A program made the translations under genes and the position numbers. Below are positions 5,348-9,995 of a DNA stretch of 9,995 nucleotides, in pieces (the first letter of the stretch is position 1; each line of letters starts with the position of its first letter). A model generated the notes under the pieces. It was not told the DNA's origin, ran no database searches, and was given only the letters and a program-made list of their open reading frames with translations. The DNA is taken from the NCBI GenBank assembly GCA_002348535.1, contig DEBL01000191.1, positions 1-9,995 on the forward strand, read 5' to 3'. This DNA comes from Deltaproteobacteria bacterium UBA2957 (GTDB taxonomy: Bacteria > Myxococcota_A > UBA796).

Positions 5348-7694
5348 ACTTGACCGGGATGTGCCGCGGCGTCACTTTGACATCCTTGCGTTGCATCTTG
5401 ACCTTGCTCTGGACGTCCCCAACCGAGGCATTGGAGGTACGGCCAAATACACGCTTGCTCGCCTCGGCGAGGGCGATTTTGTTCTAGACCAAGTTGCGCT
5501 TGATATCTCATCCGTCACTGTGGACGGAGAGTCGGTGTCTTTCCGTACACCGAGCGATACCCTTGTCGTCGAGATGCCGGACCGCATCGTCCGAGGCGGT
5601 CAGTCTGTTGTGGAGATAGCTTACTCCGCCACACCAAGAAGCGGTCTACACTTTCGAGAGAAACGGGCGCCGGATCGCTACGCAGAGGTCTGGACACAGG
5701 GGCAAAAAAACGACAATCGATATTGGTTTCCGGCGTGGGACCACCCCAACGATCGATTTGAATATACCGGTACGGTGTCCGGTCCATCGAACTGGAAGAT
5801 CAAGACCAACTCTGGAATGAATGTCCCGTCTTATCTGATCATGATTGCTGGAGGTCCGTACAAAGAAGTGGGTGGACCTGAGAATCGTGCTTGGGTGGCA
5901 CCCGACGCGCCCCAGTCTGGAATCGACAAGGTGTGGGAGCCGGTACCCGATATGATGGAGCACTTTACGGCTCGAACTGGCGTTGAATACCCTTGGGGCG
6001 AGTATCTGCAGGTGTTTGTCCAGCGGTTCATGTATGGCGGCATGGAAAACACCGCTGCGACCATCAATTCGGATAATGTCGTAATTGCAGGCGATGTTCT
6101 GGAGACCCAAGACCGCATTCAGAGCTTGGTCGCGCATGAGTTGGCCCACCAGTGGTACGGAGACTACCTCACGTGCCGGAGCTGGCGAGACCTGTGGTTG
6201 AACGAAGGATTTGCCACCTTTTTTGCGGCTGACTGGATGGCGCGCAGGGATGGTCCCGAGCGCTGGGCGCATTCAATGTTGCGCAATCAACAGTGGAGCC
6301 AGACGGAGCGCCCGTTGGCGGGTCGTTTCTTCCACGGCGAGGATGCATCCGACAGCTACAATGTTTACGCCAAGGGCGCGACGGTTCTCCAGATGCTTCG
6401 GGTACTGCTTGGCGAGGAAGTGTTTTGGGAAGGGATTCGTCACTACACCGCCACGCACGCAAAGTCTCTCGTGCGGACACATGACCTGCGTGAGAGCATG
6501 GAGCATGTCAGCGGGCGAGAGTTGGGCTGGTTTTTCCAGCAGTGGGTGGAACTTCCGCACGTGCCCAGATTGACGGTGTCCAGCCGGTGGTCTGACGGCA
6601 CGCTTACCGTCACCCTCCGCCAATCTACCTCAGCCGAACGGCCTCGGTACACCATTCCTTTCGAGGTGGAAGTTGGTGGAGAAGTTCCAACATTCCATAC
6701 CGGAGTGCTGTCCGATTCCAAGGTCCAAATTCAGATTCCGATCGAAGCACCGCCATCGTACGTGGCCTTTGATCCCAAGGCCGGGATTCTCTCTGACGTC
6801 GATCACGACCAAGAGAACAAGGCGTGGGTTGCCCAACTGAAATCGCCTTCGCCAGCCGCAGTCTTCAGGGCCATCGATGCCTTAGCTGAGACCGATGAGG
6901 CAACGGCGTTGGCCGAAATTCTCAGTGATGGTTCTGCTCACTTCTTGATGCGACTCGAAGCGGCACGGGCCCTCGGCAAGCAGCGTCGCACGGACCTTCT
7001 GCTTGCGCACACCGCAACCCAACACGATGGTGTCCGGCGTGCGGTCGTGATTGGCCTCGGATCGGGGACAGACGGCACGGCAGTCGCTGTCCTCGAAAGA
7101 CTGTTTCGTCGCGATCCCAACCCAGACGTTCGAGCGGCTGCCTTGGGTTCGCTTGACAGATTGGCAAAATCCCGTTCGCTTTCGCTTGCGCGGTCAGCTG
7201 TCCGCGACGGCAACGCTGCCATTGCCAGTCGCGCTGCCAGCATTCTGGGCAGCCGAGGTTCATTGAACGACATCAATACGTTGCGATCGATACGGATTCG
7301 AGAGACTCTTCGCACCGGTGGTTTGCGCCAAGCCGCGAAGATTCTCCGCCGCCAGATCGATGAGTCAGGCAGCGAGGCGGCTGCGGAGCGCCTGACTTCC
7401 ACATTGGTTGGGTTGCTGGAAGACCTCGATCTGCGTGCGCGCCAAACTGCAGTTCGATTGCTTGGAGATGTAGGAACGACGTCTGCGATTGCGGACCTTG
7501 AGGCCTTTCGTCGCATCGAAACTGTGCAGAGCTTGGCAGATGCTGCGCGAGACGCCGTGACCAGCATACGATCTCGACAGGGGAAGATCGAGCCGATGGC
7601 CGCGGAGAACAAGATGGAAGCTACGCTTGAGTCGTTGGAAGAACGAATTGATGAACTTGAATCCGAGTTCGACGCGTGGAAGCGTAAACAGTAA
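5235..7694 (+). CDS. Exported M1 family zinc aminopeptidase with HEAT-like repeats and C-terminal coiled coil
   Basis: The product is 819 residues from ATG 5235; the start is uncertain (TTG 5232 and ATG 5262 are in frame). A signal peptide ends WFLWGGLSAALA before APS. An N-terminal beta domain (HFDILALHLDLALD, NRYWFPAWDHPNDR) precedes the thermolysin-like domain, with GGMEN at 268-272 (the usual GAMEN exopeptidase loop), HELAH at 301-305, third zinc ligand Glu324 in LWLNEGFATFF (HEXXH-18-E spacing) and catalytic Tyr378 in YNVYAKGA. All catalytic residues are present, so it should cleave N-terminal residues from peptides in the periplasm. Residues ~535-785 are alpha-helical HEAT-like repeats (FLMRLEAARALGKQ, PDVRAAALGSL, LDLRARQTAVRLLGDVG). 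The last ~30 residues form a coiled coil (LESLEERIDELESEFDAW). Around residues 180-198 the beta domain seems shorter than in relatives: the usual 'SNG' strand pair before the PSYL motif is absent. The VWA lipoprotein gene follows, 72 bases after the stop. Confidence 0.88.
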   Translation: MGTSGPCNGMVAAMVGMWFLWGGLSAALAAPSVLVPDELDRDVPRRHFDILALHLDLALDVPNRGIGGTAKYTLARLGEGDFVLDQVALDISSVTVDGESVSFRTPSDTLVVEMPDRIVRGGQSVVEIAYSATPRSGLHFREKRAPDRYAEVWTQGQKNDNRYWFPAWDHPNDRFEYTGTVSGPSNWKIKTNSGMNVPSYLIMIAGGPYKEVGGPENRAWVAPDAPQSGIDKVWEPVPDMMEHFTARTGVEYPWGEYLQVFVQRFMYGGMENTAATINSDNVVIAGDVLETQDRIQSLVAHELAHQWYGDYLTCRSWRDLWLNEGFATFFAADWMARRDGPERWAHSMLRNQQWSQTERPLAGRFFHGEDASDSYNVYAKGATVLQMLRVLLGEEVFWEGIRHYTATHAKSLVRTHDLRESMEHVSGRELGWFFQQWVELPHVPRLTVSSRWSDGTLTVTLRQSTSAERPRYTIPFEVEVGGEVPTFHTGVLSDSKVQIQIPIEAPPSYVAFDPKAGILSDVDHDQENKAWVAQLKSPSPAAVFRAIDALAETDEATALAEILSDGSAHFLMRLEAARALGKQRRTDLLLAHTATQHDGVRRAVVIGLGSGTDGTAVAVLERLFRRDPNPDVRAAALGSLDRLAKSRSLSLARSAVRDGNAAIASRAASILGSRGSLNDINTLRSIRIRETLRTGGLRQAAKILRRQIDESGSEAAAERLTSTLVGLLEDLDLRARQTAVRLLGDVGTTSAIADLEAFRRIETVQSLADAARDAVTSIRSRQGKIEPMAAENKMEATLESLEERIDELESEFDAWKRKQ

Positions 7695-7756
7695 AAATTT
7701 TTTGGCCGGGTGAAAGCTCTGGCTGAGCGCGGTCGTTGCGACGGTGAACCCTGCTT

Positions 7757-7761
7757 GGAGG
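7757..7761 (+). promoter_or_regulatory. Ribosome binding site for the VWA lipoprotein gene
   Basis: GGAGG at 7757-7761 sits 5 bases before ATG 7767. It selects this start over the in-frame GTG at 7710, which would add 19 residues ahead of an already complete lipoprotein signal. Confidence 0.8.
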
Positions 7762-7766
7762 TCACC

Positions 7767-9557
7767 ATGAGTCACGCCCGTTTTACCACCCTACAGCCAT
7801 GCTCACTGCTCATCGCGTTCGCATTGAGTGGTTGCTTCGCGAAAGAAGCAGCTCTTCACGAACAAAAGGTCGATGCGCAAGAAGAAGCGGAAGCCCAAGA
7901 ACAGGATGCCGGCGAAGGAGCGCAACCGCCGGATGCGAAGGCGGTCGCCGAGGAAGGAGTCGTCGAAGCGCCGAATCGGTTTACAGAGATCCAGGTGAAC
8001 GGGACAGACTTACAGGGGACAATCGGAACAAAAGGGGGTCAACGCAGTTTCGGTGGCTCAGGATTGGGAATGGGGGGAGGTTCTCTCCGAATCGGCGGTT
8101 CCGCGGCCGTCGCGAGGGGAGCGCGTATCGGACGATCGCACCGGTTCATGCCGCCCCCGGTACAGATGGAGAGCAATGCCGCATCGGAAGAGTACACCGA
8201 CCACGGCGTGAATCCCTTCACGCTGGTCGCTGAAGATGCGACGTCAACATTCTCGATCGATGTGGACACGGCCAGCTACACCATGGCCCGACGCAAGCTT
8301 ACGGCGGGCGTCCTTCCGGCATGGGAAGGCATTCGTGCAGAGGAGTTCATCAACTTCTTCGATTACACGTACGAGAGTCCTCGAAAAGGTCCATTCGCGG
8401 TTCACATGGAGGCCATGCCGGATCCGTTTCGTGCGGGACGGCACATCATGCGAGTCGGGGTTCAGGCCAAGCGTTTCACAGTCGATGAAAGGCCGCCTCT
8501 GCACCTGACATTTCTTGTTGACGTGTCGGGTTCGATGTCCAGTCCGGACAAGTTGGGTCTTGCGAAGAAGTCGATGCACACGCTCGTTGAGAACCTACGT
8601 CGCGGAGATACGGTTGCGGTGGCCACGTACGCCGGTCGTACCGCACGGGTGCTTGAGCCGACGGGCATCGGAAATTTTGCAGTGATTCATGAAGCCATTG
8701 ATTCGCTGAAATCGGGGGGCTCGACGGCCATGGCTTCCGGAATTGAGATCGCCTACGATATGGCCGATGATGCGTTCGAACGAGGCGCAGAGAACCGTGT
8801 GGTGATTCTCAGCGATGGCGACGCCAATGTGGGTGCGACCTCATGGGAATCCATGTTGAAGCAAATCAAGGGCTATGCCGACCAGGGCATCACCTTGTCG
8901 ACAATTGGCTACGGCCAAGGCAATTACCGCGACACCTTGATGGAGCAGTTGGCGAACAAAGGAGATGGCAACAATTACTACGTTGACTCTGCACGCGAGT
9001 CCGACCGAGTCTTCGGGAAAAGTTTGGCCGGGACCATGATTACAGTGGCCCGCGACACCAAAGTCCAAGTGGAGTTCAATCCGAAGGCAGTCGAGTCCTA
9101 CCGGTTGATTGGGTACGAAAATCGAGACATTGCAGACAAGGATTTCAGGAATGACCGCGTGGACGCGGGAGAGGTGGGCTCCGGTCACAGCGTCACCGCA
9201 TTGTATGAGGTGACACTTGCGGATGCGGATGCCACGGATTTGGCTACGGTTCGGTTGCGATGGGAGAAGCCCGGAGCAGACAAAAAAGCAGATGAACGGG
9301 AGTTTGTATTCGGCCGATCGGACTTGGTGGATGACTCGCGCAGTGCAAGCGTGGCCACACGAATGGCCTACGCTGCGGCAACATTCGCAGAAGTATTGCG
9401 ACAGAGCCCTCATGCTGCAGACATCGACCTGAACGAAGTTGAGGTTCTCGCCGGTTCACTCGCTGCAGACAAGGATGGCCGAGAGTTGGTTCGACTCATC
9501 GGTTCAGCCGTTCGGCTCGGCGCCATGGACGCTCAGGCGGGCTCGCGCGACGAATGA
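7767..9557 (+). CDS. VWA-domain lipoprotein (YfbK-like, vWF_A N-terminal + VWA + DUF3520-like)
   Basis: The product is 596 residues. MSHARF, a hydrophobic core and the lipobox LSGC (Cys23) make a clear lipoprotein signal. Residues ~28-60 are a Glu/Ala-rich low-complexity linker, and ~75-115 a Gly-rich stretch (GGSGLGMGGGSLRIGG). Residues ~141-230 match the N-terminal domain found before VWA in this family (NPFTLVAEDATSTFSIDVDT, EEFINFFDYTY). The VWA domain (~245-420) has a complete metal-ion-dependent adhesion site: DVSGS (Asp252, Ser254, Ser256), Thr320 in GGSTAMASG, and Asp350 in LSDGD. Residues ~425-590 match the family's C-terminal beta/helical region (VQVEFNP, YRLIGYENR, ending VRLIGSAVRLG). 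Such proteins are thought to bind protein partners through Mg2+ at the envelope; the partner is unknown. The gene lies 72 bases after the M1 peptidase and may share its transcript, but the A/T run at 7692-7703 between them could reduce read-through. Confidence 0.93.
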   Translation: MSHARFTTLQPCSLLIAFALSGCFAKEAALHEQKVDAQEEAEAQEQDAGEGAQPPDAKAVAEEGVVEAPNRFTEIQVNGTDLQGTIGTKGGQRSFGGSGLGMGGGSLRIGGSAAVARGARIGRSHRFMPPPVQMESNAASEEYTDHGVNPFTLVAEDATSTFSIDVDTASYTMARRKLTAGVLPAWEGIRAEEFINFFDYTYESPRKGPFAVHMEAMPDPFRAGRHIMRVGVQAKRFTVDERPPLHLTFLVDVSGSMSSPDKLGLAKKSMHTLVENLRRGDTVAVATYAGRTARVLEPTGIGNFAVIHEAIDSLKSGGSTAMASGIEIAYDMADDAFERGAENRVVILSDGDANVGATSWESMLKQIKGYADQGITLSTIGYGQGNYRDTLMEQLANKGDGNNYYVDSARESDRVFGKSLAGTMITVARDTKVQVEFNPKAVESYRLIGYENRDIADKDFRNDRVDAGEVGSGHSVTALYEVTLADADATDLATVRLRWEKPGADKKADEREFVFGRSDLVDDSRSASVATRMAYAAATFAEVLRQSPHAADIDLNEVEVLAGSLAADKDGRELVRLIGSAVRLGAMDAQAGSRDE

Positions 9558-9605
9558 CTTTCGGCTCGTTTACTGCCTCGCAATCAACCCTTCAAGGATC
9601 CTTGC

Positions 9606-9995
9606 TTACCCTTTGCGGCCGAGCAGGGATTCATACATTTCGCGCACTTGATAGCGGTCAGCGCGCGCCATGCGGTCGATGGCGGAGCGAGGATGGATGT
9701 TGAAGAAGCCGGAGATTGCGTAGGGCAAATGGTAGCCCCACCGAAGTTCATCGCGCATCGCGGCAAACTCCTCGACAAGGTCGAGTATGGGGCGGACGTT
9801 GTACTTCGGGTTGTCCAGATAAAACAGCAGCAACTCCAATGGGCAGTTTCCTGCCCCTCGACCGATGCCGTGCAGGGTCGCATCGACAAAATCTACGCCC
9901 TCGTCGATTGCGGCAATGGAGTTGGCGAAGGCCTGTTGTTGGTTGTTGTGGAAATGAACCCCGACCTTGATTCGTTCCCCGAGGTAGTTCATGTA
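9606..9995 (-). CDS. HMGL-like (DRE-TIM) aldolase domain protein, C-terminal part (partial, runs off window)
   Basis: The last 129 residues of a minus-strand gene are present; the frame is still open at the window end, so an ATG at 9992 is internal. GVHFHNNQQQAFANSIAAID contains the HxH pair that supplies metal ligands in DRE-TIM metallolyases (HMG-CoA lyase, DmpG 4-hydroxy-2-oxovalerate aldolase, isopropylmalate synthase). DATLHGIGRGAGNCPLELL is the conserved glycine-rich loop and strand near the end of the TIM barrel. The tail (YHLPYAISGFFNIHP, then AIDRMARADRY) is typical of the group annotated 'aldolase catalytic domain-containing protein', closer to DmpG-like aldolases than to LeuA synthases, which carry a C-terminal regulatory domain absent here. 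It is presumably a cytoplasmic divalent-metal-dependent C-C lyase. The substrate cannot be told from this part. It converges with the VWA gene across 48 bases. Confidence 0.82.
   Translation of the reverse strand, partial: YMNYLGERIKVGVHFHNNQQQAFANSIAAIDEGVDFVDATLHGIGRGAGNCPLELLLFYLDNPKYNVRPILDLVEEFAAMRDELRWGYHLPYAISGFFNIHPRSAIDRMARADRYQVREMYESLLGRKG

Noticed and set aside
7692..7703. TAAAAATTTTTT tract after the M1 stop codon as an intrinsic terminator
   Set aside because: There is a T-run but no GC-rich stem immediately before it; at most it may weaken transcription into the VWA gene.
6938..7768. A 276-codon minus-strand frame opposite the HEAT region of the M1 gene
   Set aside because: Its translation is Ser/Arg-rich low-complexity typical of an antisense shadow in GC-rich coding DNA, and it lies across a clear M1/HEAT gene.
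8841..9413. A 190-codon minus-strand frame opposite the VWA gene
   Set aside because: It overlaps a gene with complete MIDAS and family domains; the frame shows no motif or start signal.
9593..9604. Perfect 12-base palindrome CAAGGATCCTTG between the convergent VWA and aldolase genes
   Set aside because: A loop-less palindrome can form only about a 4-bp stem, and no T-run follows on either strand. It is placed where a bidirectional terminator would be, but the structure is too weak to call.

Overview
The window is a dense stretch of bacterial chromosome (GC estimated by eye in the high fifties). Gene content fits a Gram-negative of the Myxococcota / Bradymonadota ('deltaproteobacterial') type: most products carry lipoprotein or export signals, and an M1 aminopeptidase fused to HEAT repeats, an M2-like lipoprotein and a YfbK-like VWA lipoprotein occur together. 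This placement is an inference from gene content. I see no rRNA, tRNA, CRISPR, insertion sequence, integrase or phage gene.

Layout. (1) 1-191, minus: N-terminal end of an exported LolA-like 'outer membrane lipoprotein-sorting' protein, cut by the window edge. (2) 192-452: a divergent intergenic region. (3) 453-2776, plus: two translationally coupled (ATGA overlap), diverged paralogues. Each has a lipoprotein signal, an unrecognised N-terminal/beta region and a C-terminal CAP (SCP/PR-1) domain. The first CAP domain lacks the usual histidines and the second keeps several. (4) 5137-2791, minus: a two-gene unit, an SRAP-domain (YedK/HMCES) abasic-site protein followed 25 bp later by a lipoprotein with an M2-like peptidase fold whose HEXXH zinc site is gone. 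(5) 5235-9557, plus: an exported M1 aminopeptidase with an intact zinc site, HEAT-like repeats and a C-terminal coiled coil, then a VWA lipoprotein with an intact MIDAS. (6) 9995-9606, minus: C-terminal part of an HMGL-like (DRE-TIM) aldolase, cut by the window edge.

How it fits together. Six of the eight genes encode envelope or exported proteins, so the region looks like an envelope and periplasmic maintenance neighbourhood. The exceptions are SRAP (DNA repair) and the HMGL-like aldolase (cytoplasmic metabolism). The points most worth a second look are the pseudo-M2 lipoprotein downstream of SRAP, the CAP paralogue pair with one degenerated copy, and the odd translation start of the M1 gene, where the only strong Shine-Dalgarno sequence leads into the wrong frame. 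I found no convincing new multi-gene defence or mobile system.
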